From NCBI GenBank assembly GCA_028023455.1, contig JAQFVV010012511.1, positions 3,040,165 through 3,104,164 on the forward strand: a stretch of 64,000 bases of DNA, given 5' to 3'. Origin of the DNA: Epiperipatus broadwayi. Its lineage: Eukaryota; Onychophora; Udeonychophora; Euonychophora; Peripatidae. This document shows, in pieces, positions 46,815 through 58,485 of the stretch. Every line of letters begins with the position of its first letter. The first letter of the stretch is position 1. The notes beneath the pieces are model-generated. The model worked only from the letters and a program-made list of their open reading frames with translations. It was not told the DNA's origin and did not search any database. A program made the translations under genes and the position numbers.

Positions 46815-48235
46815 GGGAACTATTAATATTCTGCATAAAACAACCTACTTTCAATATAACACAGAATTCTTCCAAAAAAATCAAGGAATGTCTATGGGCT
46901 CACCATTGTCTCCCCTGATTAGCAATATTTACATGGAAGAACTTGAAACCTTAGCCATAAAAACTACTACATATCTATCAAAAGTTTGACTTCAGTATGT
47001 GAATAATACATTTGTTGTATGGCCACAAACTTTCTGGAAACACATCAACAACATATTCCCTTCAATGAAATTCACAATAGAATCAAAACAAGAACAAAAA
47101 TTGGCATTCTTAGATGTTTTTGTGATAAGATTCCCTCATGGCAAAATCAAAACTACAGTTTACTGAAAACCTACAAATATAGGAAAATATTTAGCTTATA
47201 CATCCAATCACACCAGAAACACAAAACATGGAGTTATACTATCATTGTGGAACAGAGCAAAAGAAGTTTGTTCAGAAATGAGCGATTTGGAAAAAGAACA
47301 GATTTATATATAACAAACTCTTATGAAAGATGGTTATCCATCAGCTGCTATTGGGAAAATGTTAAATAGACAACAAAAAGAACCATCAAGAAAAAAACAA
47401 TTATTGGTACAGTAGTGTACCCATACATTCCAAAAATAGCAGACAAATTAAGGAAAATCTGTAATCAGTATAACATCAGAACAGCTTTCCAGAGCCATAC
47501 TACACTATGAGGAATTCTAACATCTACAAAGTTTAAACATGAAATGCTGGAAAAGAAAAAACTGCATCTATGAAACACCATGAGAATGTGGAAGAACATA
47601 TATTAGTAAGACCAGGCATCCCTTTGAAAAGCACTTGCAAGAACACAAACTGATGATTAGAAGAGAGCAAACAGATATTTCTAAGGTAGCAGACCATGTG
47701 TGTCTCAATGAACATATATTCAATTAGGAAAATACAAAAATATTGGATAGAGAACAAAGGGTACAAAGAAGAAAATTTAAAGAAACTGCTCACATGGGAA
47801 TGGCAAAAAATCTGATAAGCCAACCTAGTGTGACTATACATAATATATTGAAACCACTAATCAACTTTGCTCTTAGGAAAAAGTGGAGAAATCAGGAGGA
47901 ACTCATAGATAAGTTTATGAAATTTCTGACTGTTGCTTTTAGCATGATGGCTCAGTTGGTTAAAGCATTACCTTAAAATTCAGTATTCAAGAATCTAAGG
48001 GTCTAGGTTCGAATCCCATGCTAGTACTCACACTGATCAGGCCAGCAACAGTCGAAGAAGAGGGGATAGTAATACCTCTCAAAACATTGGACAGTGTGCT
48101 ACTACTAACAGTTGAATGTATTGGGAATATTTAAATAAAGTTATTTTTTTCTAAACACATTCAATACTTATATTAAATGATGAAAATAGTCCAATATAAA
48201 AATACAACTAGAACACCATCATCACAAACTTTCAG
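46815..48235 (+). mobile_element. Penelope-like element inserted in the RTE
   Basis: It begins where the RTE RT is cut. Frames give the Penelope RT: CIKQPTF, MSMGSPLSPLISNIYMEE-like text near 46890, LxYVxDTFVVWP (YVNNT here, the catalytic YVDD altered), FTIESKQEQKLAFLDVFVI, and YRKPTNIGKYL. The GIY-YIG endonuclease region follows at 47555-47720 (NCIYETPCGC-like, TYISKTRHPFEKHLQEHK, HVCLNEH). An ORF at 47743-47976 covers the C-terminus (LDREQRVQRRKFKETAHMG). Multiple stops and frameshifts. A tRNA-like sequence follows immediately. The RTE resumes near 48236 after a T-run. Confidence 0.8.
47940..48023 (+). tRNA. tRNA-Leu-like sequence at Penelope 3' end (probable SINE/PLE part)
   Basis: 84 nt with a perfect 7-bp acceptor stem TAGCATG/CATGCTA, D arm GGCTCAGTTGGTTAAAGC, loop CTTAAAA (anticodon TAA), an extended variable region and T arm GGTTCGAATCCC. 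Length and variable arm suit class II (Leu) tRNA. However, the anticodon stem is poor, and a decayed copy with the same upstream Penelope-like context lies at 38.6 kb. It is more likely the tRNA-derived module of a repeat than a functional gene. Confidence 0.5.
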
Positions 48236-48283
48236 GAAAACATTTTTTTTTTTTTGCAGTTGATGTAATTGACTGTGCAAATA

Positions 48284-48512
48284 ATGCTTCACTGCTCCAG
48301 GAAATGCTATAAAAATTATCAGATAAAAGTAAGAAAGTATGACTAAGGATGAATGTTAAAAAACTAGAGTAATAAACAATGGATTTTTCTAAAAATAAAA
48401 AATAAAGATTTATAATGATAACCAGTGCTTCAGGAAATGTTGCAAGAGTTATCAGATGGAAATAAGAACGTAGACATAAGGGTGAATGTTAAAAGACTAG
48501 ATCAATATTCAA
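48284..48512 (+). repeat. internal duplication in the RTE RT domain
   Basis: The segment GCTCCAGGAAATGCTATAAA..GAATGTTAAAAAACTAGA..AATGGATTTT (48290-48385) recurs as GCTTCAGGAAATGTTGCAAG..GAATGTTAAAAGACTAGA..AATGGATTTT (48427-48520). It is a diverged ~100-bp tandem repeat inside the RTE reverse transcriptase. Confidence 0.75.
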
Positions 48513-49175
48513 TGGATTTTCTTAACTGAAAAAAATAAAGATTTATAATAGTAACTTTAACAATTACAAATACTTTTGTCAGATTATTACTACAGATAGA
48601 AACATATGAAATTAATGATAGAATTAAACTTGACTGGAGTGTTTTTGATAGAAATAACTTAATATCAAAAGAAATATACCTCTGTGTTTGAAAAGAAAGG
48701 TTTTTAAAAAATGTGTTGTACCAATTCTTACTTTTGGGTCTGAAACTTGTACATTTAACAAAAGAGCATACATTTAACAAAAGAGCAACATATAGACTTC
48801 AGATCTCTTAATAAAGTATGGAGAGATATATGTTAGTAGTAACAAGAAAATATCAAAAACAATATACATGGGTGAAAGAACAAACAAGTGTTATTGTCAT
48901 CATTGAAAAAATAAGAGACTGAAGTCAAGTTGAGATGATTATATTGCTAGAAGAGATGATAATAGATGGATGGTTGAAATCTTTAGCTGGACTCTAAAAG
49001 ATTGTAAAAGACCAAGAAAGAGATCACATGTGAGATGGATGGATGAAATAAAGAAATATGCTAGGGTGATATGGAGAAGAGAGGCTAAACATCAGAGAAA
49101 CTAGTTTGAATTTGGAAAGGCCTTCATCCTGCAATGGACCAATAATGGTTGAAAATGATGATAATGATATATATA

Positions 49176-49896
49176 TTGTGGCTATGTGTAGCCATACCGT
49201 ATATTAAAGGTATTAATATAAAAGCTAATAATTAACAGCATGTTAATTATTAAAATCCCCAGTAAATAAAGAGGTTAAACTATAAAATACTACTTAATAG
49301 CAAAAGTCGTATACTAAGAATGAATATTTTTTTTATTATTTTGAAACCATCAGTCGGTAAAGGGCTGGTCATAGAGGGTTAAACTATATAACGTTGTTAA
49401 TAATGATCTAGTTTTAAAATCTCACTACATATGTAGGTCTATTAGCAGGTTCTCTCAAACAAATATTTCTATATAAAAACTACAAAAAAAAAAAAAAAGA
49501 TTTTGTTAACAGATTGTAAAAATTATTTTTAGAAAAAAAAGGGAAATAAAAAATAGTTTCATTAAATTTATAAACGTTTTCCGCAATAGGAGTTGGAGCT
49601 AACTTTCAATTTATAAACCTACAGTATTTCAAAAGGAATAAGAATAAAAAATATTACTTTTTATTTTTGCTGTTTCCAATCGTGATGAAACATAATCTTT
49701 TTTGTTCTAAGTGTTTAGCAAAAAGCAGCTATTGAAAATAGTTTTAAAAGGGCTTTTTTTTTTAAAAAAAAAAAATTAACCTCTTGATAACACATTTATA
49801 GATACAGAAAGCACTTAAGTCTGATAACATATAAAAAGATTGTCATAAGCTCAGCAGTAACTCCAGTTTACATTTTGGAGAGAATACGAGGGTCGA
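49176..49896. other. AT-rich spacer
   Basis: No gene. Contains A- and T-runs at 49484 and 49757 between the RTE 3' end and the hAT left end. Confidence 0.5.
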
Positions 49897-52800
49897 CAGG
49901 ACTGGCCCAAACAAAAGCAGGGTCAGGAGCAAAGTTGACTTGCAGGGCCTTGAAACAAGTTTCATACAACAAAATAATTTATTGCGTTTTTCTATTTATC
50001 ATGTTGCACAAATTATAAGGAGTACATGAAAATGATAAATAATTAAACTATTTTAATAAAATTAACATTTTTATAGCACAAAAAAATGTTAAAAAATTAA
50101 ATAACAAAATTCATTGTTTCATGTCTGTATAAAATACAATTTGGTATGTGATTTACTAGAATATGGTTACAATACATGATTTTTGTTTCATTTTCTTACC
50201 ATGTTTTATAGCAAATTCATTATAATTTAATTTTTTGGGCTAATTCAATAAATAAAATGGATAAAGAGGTAAATTACTCTTGACTAATGCTACATCTCAA
50301 GTAGTTTTTACTATTTTCAATCTTGAGAAAGATTTTTCTGCAGATGCGATGGAAATTGGTACGGTTAGCCTTTTGTACTGCATTAGCATTCTGACAGATT
50401 ACTTTGTTCTCACTTACTTTAAACTTTCACCTTTCACTTTAATATTAAGCCATTTTTATTTATCAGAATATAATAAATTTCACCTCATTTGATATACATT
50501 TTTGTTTAGAAATTAAATAAATTTTAAAAAATTAGATTTTAATCAAAACAAAGCGCTGCTTCATCATCAAATTTCAGATGGAGTGGATTCAATTTGAAAA
50601 ATGAATAAAATCTTCTTTGTTTGATGTTTGTTTTAAAAATGTGAACAAATTATTTTTAACATGTAATAAATCTATAATTTATGGTTTAAAAGTTTAATTT
50701 TTTTTTTGCAATATTTGCGATATCACTAAATGTTGTAATAGACCATTTAGTAACAACATTTCTACACAGTTGTATTTCTTGTGATCATAATCTCTATGGT
50801 AACAATATTCAGAAGAATCTATCTCTTTATATTTAAAAATAAAATATTTCTATAAAAAATAAATGTATAATATATATTTTTGATTTTCAATAATTATTAC
50901 TCAATTACTATACAAAAATGATTGTAAACTTTACAAAATATCAAGTTTTTAAAACATTGTAATATTTTCTCTAAGTAATCTCAAAAAGTTTGAGATTGCC
51001 AAATACATAATTGGCACCCATCATCAAATACTTTGAAGACTCTCTTATTCGATTATCCTGATATTTTTTTGAAATTAAAATATTAGAACAAAATATATGT
51101 GAATTTTAAAGCTGTAAAAAAAAGGGGGTTGCAAAATTTTTTAGTAGAGTGTGAAAAACGCAAATACAATTTCTTGACTTCCAGCCCAAGAAAGTTTCAT
51201 AATTAAAAATGCAATGGTTAATATAATTTTTAGAACAGTAACAAAATTTGAATTTCAATTCAAATAAATGTTGTAATATTGTAATCCTGGAAAGCAAAAC
51301 TTGATGACAAATTTTGATTTCATTAAATAAATCAATGCAATCAATATCATCTTGCAAAACGGTCACATTTAAGTCTTTGCAGCATTTAAAAAGATCATCT
51401 TCAGTCAATTTTTTAATTATATCCAAATTATATAAAAAAAAACCCATATGATGTCTCATGTTTGTGATAAATTTTGAATCTTTTCTTAAAAGAGATAATC
51501 ACACAATCAATTATGACTAGAAAATATTGAATTTGGAAATATTCTTCATCAGATGAAATTAGCTGATTGATTCCTTCATAACAAAATTCTTATTTTTCAT
51601 CCACTTCTTTGATTCTTAAATTCAGGTTTCACTTTCAATTCTTTAGCTATTTCCTTCGCAGTTATTAAAGAAGATTTGAATTCCTCCCTATTCATATTTT
51701 TCAAAAAATGTTAAAAGGTCTTTTAAATATGAATTTGCAGTACTGATATCTATATTGGAATTTTGAAATATCTTTCTCACAATATTTACTTCAGTATGTC
51801 ACACCAAATGACTAAAGTTAATAAAAATTCAAATGAAATATGTTTATTTTTGATTGATTAGATTTCAGACTTTGTTTTCATGTCATTTATATGTTCATAT
51901 AGGTATTTCATAGCTAGAGAAAATTGTGATACTTGTTATCTCACAAATTTTACAGTTTCAAGGTGTTATTACTATCTTGTTTTTGACAATGATTTTGGAG
52001 TAAAATGTTTGACATGCTCTTTTAACATTTTCCAGAAATTGCAAAAATATTACATGTGTTGTAAAGTCCAAAAAATGAATTTGTAAGAGATGATTTTGAA
52101 ATGTCTCCAAAAACTAAATTCAAATTATGACTTTTACAGGGCATACATTGTGATTTAGAATTCTTTTGTAGGATAAGTGCCTGCATGCCTGTATAACCTC
52201 TCATATTAGTTCCATTATCATATCCCTATCCTTGATAGTTCCCTAAATCTAATTTCTCCTTTTCTAATATGCTTTCAATTTTGGCTGCTAACCCTTTTCC
52301 TGTCAAATCTTTTATTATTTCAAATTGTTCTTGTATACATTTTCAGTTCACCTTGTATTCTATGATATAAATAGTAATGTAATGCTGATCCTACACAATG
52401 ATCCAAATGTTTTATGATTGGGTCAAATCTTGCAAGTAATTCTATGAGGTCTAAGAAATTACCATTGTGCAGTTTATATGAAACATCATTACTTCTCCTG
52501 AATGCCAAATTATGCTCTGATAAATATAAAATTGCAGCCACTATTCATTCTTAAAGACATTTTAAATGCTGTGTTTCATTTTTAATTATTTTTTATGTTC
52601 TTTGTCAATAGTATTTCCAAGTTTCAAATTCTTTTCAAGTTGTAACAATTTGTACATAGCTTGTAAATGTTATTCTGATCTTTCAAGATCTGGTCATCAT
52701 GAATTTAAATGTACCTAATTGTTAAGTCCAGTTAAACACAGAGAAGTGGTATTTGAAGAGAACAACTTACACACATAACACAATGTGGCATTTTGTACTT

Positions 52801-54131
52801 TGTAGAGTAACCATCTTCATTCTTGACATTCCCAATTTGTTAATTTTCTTAAATAATAATTTTAAAAAAACTTATTTTTATCTTTCTAAAAATCATAGTT
52901 TTTTACTTGTGTCATTTCATTTTGTATGATAGCCATTCTAAATTTATTAGTTATAATTTCAGGCCAAATATCCAGAACATTGATATCAACATTTTCATCT
53001 CCATACTTTGTAGAATCTCTTGAAGCTGCAGTCCTCAGAATAATTCAACTTGTTCTTTGTTCACGGCCGACAAAAAATCCATCTGCTTCATAATTATCTT
53101 CCCATTCTTCGGTTTTCTTATTATTGTTTTCCTCTTCAGTAAAATGAGAACTAGCTTTATGATGATCAGGATAATTTTCATGGATGTCGCACAGTGTAAT
53201 TTCATTTCTATAAGTTTGATCTTCTAGTAACTGTGAATTATGAATTTCTTCAGTTTGTTGTGCATTTTCAGTTTGTAAAAAATTTGCATGGAAATTATTG
53301 TTTTTCCACAATTTCTTCATTTTATCAGAGTTTCTTTTTGTATCTCTATTTTTTCTAATCATGTTGCAAAATTGTTTAAAAACAGTATTATAAAAGATAC
53401 ACAAGCACTAGAAGTATATAATAATGTAATACATAATACTTTGTGTGCAACTTGAATTTTATAACTGCAGTTTGTGATGTTGTAATTGACTACTTATTAG
53501 ACTGCATTCAAATTAAGTTTTATTTAGCTGTTTAAAACAGGTTAATTTTTGCAATCTTTAGTATCTATACAAGTATATTAGACCATTAATAAGAGTGGGA
53601 TTACAACAGTTTTGAAATTGTTGATTGTTATTGATATTATCTAAGTGTTGACTGTTTTTTAATGATAAGTAAATAAAATAAACAATATATATATATTTAC
53701 AATTCACTTTTTAATAGTATGATTATAACAATAATGAACGTCACGTTTTCGTCTTGATAATATGTATATTTCTAGTTATATTTATTATTCAATAATATAT
53801 TACATTAAACACTTATATTTTAAATATTAATATTTTATTTACTTTCAATTTTCACACTTGGCAATAAAAATATATGATGTACAATTAGCTGGCACAATGC
53901 AAGCACAATGAAACATATGGCTTTTACCTTTTTGACTAGCCAGCACTAGCTATCTGCAAGCATAGTGATTGACTCAAAGCACTCAACTTTGTCTTGGATT
54001 GGTCAATGTGAAATATGAACTAATTGCATGATAATATTCAAATGTATGTATATTTGGATTAAAAAAAAACATTTTGATTTTACAAAATGTCAGCAGCATG
54101 CAACATTTACACCCACCTCAGGCTGGCCCTG
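49897..54131 (-). mobile_element. ZMYM/TTF-type hAT transposon, broken
   Basis: About 4.2 kb. Ends are CAGGACTGGCCC at the left and the complement of GGCTGGCCCTG at the right. Candidate 8-bp flanks agree at only 5 of 8 positions, so no convincing TSD. The transposase is on the minus strand, in order. An acidic N-terminus (53045-53404) comes first. A TTF-type zinc-finger region has DIWPEIITNKFRMAIIQNE, KNYDF, YYLRKL and LCYVCKLF. A DUF4371 region (52320-52541) has KLHNGNFLDLIELLARFDPI; GQGYDNGTNMRGYTGMQA-like text near 52200 follows with CKSHNLNLVFGDISKSSL. A C-terminal block (51106-51459) has LFKCCKDLNVTVLQDDIDCI. These are the landmarks of hATs whose host-gene relatives are ZMYM-like. Many stops; inactive. 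Confidence 0.85.
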
Positions 54132-54139
54132 AAGATGGA

Positions 54140-54960
54140 CTCTGGATTTTTATTGTGAAAACCAGTGGAGGTGCATGAAATATAAAATCCATTATGCAAT
54201 GATTTTGTATATACAACCAATAAATCTTAAACAAATGTCTGGTTGAGAAATTTAAGCGGTTTGCCCTTCAACTACACAAGAGCTCCACGAAAAAGGGTGA
54301 AATGTCTACCTAAATTACTTAGCATGAAAAAAAAACTTACTTGCTGTTATTCTAGCTCTAACATATGTAAATAGATAAACATTCCTTACCAAGAAAAAAA
54401 GAACAAATGACAGAGAATGTCTAGCTAACCACAGACTGATCATTGAAGAAATGCCACAGTGGATTTACTAAATTTTGAAGATTAATTCACATTCCTTTTA
54501 AAAGAAAAAAACACTTGGATAATTTTGCGCTAGTATAATTTACACAGGAATAAACAGTGAATGAAGACTCATTTTAAATTATGATTAAGAGAGAAATATA
54601 TGTCATACTCCGTGAAAGGATAAATCTGCATAGGAATAAGTACTGAACAAAGAATTCATTTTTAAATTGTTAATAAAAGAAATATACATCAAAATCCATA
54701 GAAGAAACAAAATAAGTCAACACGAGGAATATTATCACCAGACAAAGGGTTTTTTTATTTGAATAACTATGTTTTTTTTTTTTCGACAAAAGATCCGATT
54801 CAAATACCAAAAGACTAAAAGATAAATCTATTTTGTTTTCACTATATTTATAAATAAATATAAATTTTTTTTTTCTCTTTCTTTAAGATGTTAATTGTCA
54901 ACTATACGAATTATTTCAGTATTTATAATTAGATGTGTCTGCACTATATATGTATATAAA
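54140..54960. other. AT-rich spacer with weak tRNA-like fragment
   Basis: GGTTGAGAAATTTAAGCGG at 54241 resembles the A-box end of the ultra-short SINE, but no B box follows. Otherwise nothing recognised. Confidence 0.4.
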
Positions 54961-55104
54961 TAATCGAAAAAGCAAGTCATATATTGTATGACTTGTTTTA
55001 AGTTTGTATTGCAGATATGTAATATAGGGAGTGTACTAATAGCTTAACAAGCTTTCATCAATAAGTGCCGCAAGAGAAAACATTTAAAAATCTCTATCTA
55101 GAAA

Positions 55105-55172
55105 AATCCCTATCCTCAGACCAGTTTCAAGCTTTTGGCTCATGGCAATGAGGCACTGGAACCTTCAGACCC
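55105..55172 (-). ncRNA. hammerhead-like motif, family 2 copy 3 left arm
   Basis: Minus strand: CCTCA, TTGCCAT in place of CUGANGA (several changes), stem II GAGC-CAAAA-GCTT, GAAA, stem III ACTGGT, C17, then TGAGGATAGG. Inner stem I CCUCA/UGAGG is perfect. Structure retained, first core box eroded. Confidence 0.5.
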
Positions 55173-55786
55173 TATACTAACTCAAAACCAGCACTTATCT
55201 AATATGTTAACTATTAAGTAGAAAATCTGAAATTTTCAGATACATAAATGTCTCTAAATCCAGCTATCTAACTTAAATAGCTGTATGGGACTAAAAACAC
55301 TTCTGTTTCACTATATATTAATAGCCTCAGGATTATAACATCACCAATGCCTCAAGGGCAAAATTATAATTGAAAAAGCAAGTCATATATTGTGTGACTT
55401 GTTTTAAGCTTGTATTACATATATTAAATATAGGGAGCATACCAATAGCTCTAACAAGCTTTCTTCAATAAGTGCTGCAAGAAAAAGCATTTAAAAATCT
55501 CTATCTAGAGTAATTCCTATCCTACATTACATCTCTGTAATACAAGCTTAAAACAAGTCACATGATTTGCTTTTTCGATTATAATTTTGCTCTTAGGGCT
55601 TTAGTGATGTCATTTCCGAGGCTCTTAATATATTGGTGAGGCAGAAGTGTTTTCAGCCCTATATAGCTATTTAAGTTAGGTAGCTGGATTTAAAGATATT
55701 ACACGTCTGAAAATTTCAGATTTTCAACTTAATAGTTACATATTAGATAAGTGCTGTTTTTGAATTGGTATTTTTAGATCTAGTGT

Positions 55787-55855
55787 CTGAATGTCCCAGC
55801 ACCTCATTGACATGAGCCAAAAGCTTGAAACCGGTCTGAGGATAGGGATTATTCT
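55787..55855 (+). ncRNA. hammerhead-like motif, family 2 copy 3 right arm
   Basis: Plus strand: GAATGTCCCAGCACCTCA, TTGACAT as the first box, stem II GAGC-CAAAA-GCTT, GAAA, self-complementary stem III ACCGGT, C17, then TGAGGATAGGGATTATTC. Inner stem I CCUCA/UGAGG (5 bp) and outer stem CCC/GGG with GAAU/AUUC pair well around an internal loop. The first box departs from CUGANGA. Confidence 0.6.
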
Positions 55856-55949
55856 AGATAGAGATTTTTAAATGTTTTCTCTTGTGGCACTTATTGATGA
55901 AAGCTTGTTAGAGCTATTGGTACACTCCCTATATTACATACATATTTAA

Positions 55950-57100
55950 GATGATTATTGTAATGCTAATAGTTTGAGGTGTAAATATCACATGACATTG
56001 CTGTTATAACTGTTTTGCCTTTGTTCATTTCATCAAGTTAGTGCACCATAACCATTTAGTTTCAAAAGTTGTATTATCTGAAACTGATAAAATCTCTTCA
56101 AAGGGTATAAGTTTAAACTTAGGTTGCTAGTGGCACCATTCTGGTCTTTAATATATCATGCCATAACTAATAAATATTCTAGTATACTTAAGTAATATGA
56201 GTTTATCCTTATATGATGAGTAAGAAATATTATTGTGAGTTCATGTTACCAGCAATAGGCTGTAAGCTTGTAATGTTCCTCAGTATGCTCATCATAGTTA
56301 ATGATTAGACCAATAAGTCAGTTATAGTTATGATCACAGTTGGATTGATCATATATATATACACACAAGTTTGTCTCTACCATTTTCAGAAAAATAAACA
56401 TTTGCTCTCTTTTATTAATTCAAGTATAGTAAAAAAAAATTCAAAATATAAACAGTATAAATAAATACTATTATTTTTTTAAGAATTCAGAAGAAAAATC
56501 ACCCTTTTCTCCTTACACTAGGGTAGATTTCTTCAACATAAGATTAGATTATGTAATTGAGATCTCCTGATGTACAATATTTCTTTTTTTCATTGTGTAA
56601 TTTAACTCAAAGTTGAACGCAGAGTTAAAGATTTCAGGATTAATTCTGAGCTGAGTATTTAACTGAAAAACTTAGCTTGGGTTAACTGAGTAGCTGTTAT
56701 ATATTCAATCTGCCATTAGAGTGATTGAATATCACAATCTTTGGGAAATATCCATATGAATAAATAAATAAGCTAGAAAAAAAGTAAAGATTTATTATAT
56801 CAAAAAAATTAGTAGTAGAAAAATTAATATTTATATACAACGGAAGAGGTATTTTTAATGAAAAGAATCTTTCTCTTCTTAATTGAAAATCATTCAATTC
56901 ATGAATTAATTTTTTATTCACTCTTAAAAAATTTTTGAATAATCTTTTAAGTAAACAAATACACTTAAGAAAAATGTAAACAAAAGATCGGGACAATTTT
57001 TTTAAAACACTTTTATTTAACTTAGAAACTCTATTAGTTTGTTTAGGATAAATTTTAGTTTCAAAACATTTTATTAATGAATTACATTGTATATATTAAG
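55950..57100. other. AT-rich DNA, no recognised gene
   Basis: A 99-codon minus ORF at 56697-56996 is F/I/L/K-rich with no family signature. Confidence 0.45.
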
Positions 57101-57188
57101 TATTTAGATACATATTGTTTTAAAGGTCAATAGTTTTGAGTGATGAGTCTTTTGGTGCTGAGGTTTATAAATCAATTTAATCTGTAAC

Positions 57189-57900
57189 TTATGTTTTGGA
57201 TAGTTTTGGTATTTGGAACAATTTCCAGGTTTCATCATATAGAAATTTTGATGAGAGTATTAAGTCTTTATTTCTAATTTTGTTGATGAGGTTGATAAAT
57301 GTGAGGTCTGGATTAGGAGGTGGAGAGGTGAAAACTATCTTGCATCGAACACTCCAGATGGTGTGAGTCAGAAAAATAGATAGTCTAATAATTGGGAAGT
57401 GTCTACTCTGGATGGAGTCTTTTATTGAGAGTATTTTATAATAGTCAATCTTTGAACCGTGAAAAATGAGCATCCTTATGTTTGTAAGACCGGTACATGA
57501 TTTTATAATATGGTCAAAGGTTTCTTCTTGTGTTTTGCAGATTGGACATATAGGGTCCACTTTGTTTAGAAATCTTTTATAATGTAAAAAATAGTTGGTA
57601 TGTATGGCACCTAGGTTGACCTTAATCAAGAATGTTAGAAATTTGGGTTCCAACTTTAAAAATTTGAATAAGGAGGTGATTCTGTGGTTGTTGATTCCTA
57701 TTGTGGGTTTTATATTGTTGATGATTGGATTTAATATTAGATGCGCTTCCCAGATGGTGATTTTGAAAGTAAAGGTTTTATTGGAGATGTTTTGATGCCG
57801 TTTGATGTATTGGAATATTTTATCAAGCCAGCATATTTTTTGAGGAGGCGGTGTGTCAGTTGGTTGTACTGTTTCAGATGTGATTATGGTGCCATGTTTT
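57189..57900 (-). pseudogene. LINE ORF2 C-terminus (L1/Tx1-like, zf-RVT region)
   Basis: A minus-strand frame open from about 57900 to TAA near 57189 without interruption. The upstream half reads CWLDKIFQYIKRHQNI, IWEAHLILNPIINN and ITSLFKFLKLEPKFL. Then come HTNYFLHYKRFLNK and the CPICKTQEETFDHIIKSC motif, a CxxC...HxxxxC zinc-like domain (zf-RVT) at the end of L1/Tx1-type LINE reverse transcriptases. TIWSVRCKIVF follows. The element is 5'-truncated at about 57900, as expected of LINE insertions, and the remaining reading frame is intact. It could belong to the same LINE family as the ORF1 at 1-1284. Confidence 0.75.
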
Positions 57901-57904
57901 GTTT

Positions 57905-58485
57905 AGGATAAATTTTATAATCAATTTTTAACATATTTCACATTTTGTACACATGTTAGAAATTGATGGCAATGTAATATGATGATGAATTAATTCAAGT
58001 TTGATGTCTCATTTATACAATCTAAGAGAGTTAGTGGGCAAATTTCAAATATGTTAATACTGATTTAGTGATGTGCATGGTATGGCAGACTATTTTGTCC
58101 AAAAAAGTGTATACTAAAAAATGTTTCAGGTAAATTAAAATAGAAATAAAAACATATATTAGTTTTGATAGGAAAAATTGCTTTTTTTTTAAAACAGATA
58201 AAATTTTGACTTCCCTTGATTATAAAGGTTTCTTTTGTAAAAATGCTTCCTGCTTAAATAAAAAAAATATTGGAATAGACTTTTATACATGCAAATTTGC
58301 TTTCAAATATTACAAAGACTGTGCCATTATTTTTATTCTCTGTTTAAAATTTGATATCCAAATAGCAAAAAGTTAAATATAATATATATAAGAAATATTT
58401 TATAATAAATGCCTTTACTTATTGTGCCCATTCTAAAAAGTTAAAAATAAATAAATATTTTATAATAAATGCTTTTAAATATAGG
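57905..58485. other. AT-rich spacer
   Basis: Nothing recognised. Confidence 0.45.

Larger units (their letters stand above)
44520..49175 (+). mobile_element. RTE-type LINE, frame-broken and interrupted by two insertions
   Basis: Plus-strand coding order matches an RTE element. The endonuclease (44830-45300) has VGFIINKKWKN, INAVSERVARLVM, IIQVYSQTISH, IIVGDFNARIG-like text and KENFYIMNSLFEKNAK. A helical linker follows (45621-45836), then the RT (46330-46810) with YEKAF-like, SVYQQGDFISPNFF and LQEIF blocks. It resumes at 48250 with ADDVIDCANNASLLQEML, then the C-terminal block GCTARRDD-like ARRDDNRWMVEIFSWTLKD, RPRKRSHVRWMDEIKK and FEFGKAFILQWT. A palindromic MITE (46144-46319) and a Penelope-like element (46815-48235) interrupt it. 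The 3' end runs into ATGATGATAATGAT repeats. Not active. Confidence 0.85.
54960..55945. repeat. family-2 foldback element, copy 3, rearranged
   Basis: Left arm (54966-55345) and right arm (55545-55940) are reverse complements: GAAAAAGCAAGTCATATATT against GATTTGCTTTTTC, AACTTAAATAGCTGTATGGG against CCTATATAGCTATTTAAGTT, and TCTAGATAGAGATTTTTAAA on the right. Between them a direct partial duplicate of the left end (55370-55520) has been inserted. Two hammerhead-like motifs lie in the arms. Confidence 0.85.

Noticed and set aside
47940-48023. Functional tRNA-Leu gene
   Set aside because: The acceptor and T arms are good but the anticodon stem is poor, and a decayed copy with the same Penelope flank exists, so a repeat-borne module is more likely.
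51540-51575. CTGATGA on the minus strand within the hAT
   Set aside because: No GAAA box or paired stems at suitable spacing; it falls in transposase coding sequence.
49889-54139. 8-bp TSD for the ZMYM-type hAT (AGGGTCGA and AAGATGGA)
   Set aside because: Only 5 of 8 positions agree, so it is not a convincing duplication.
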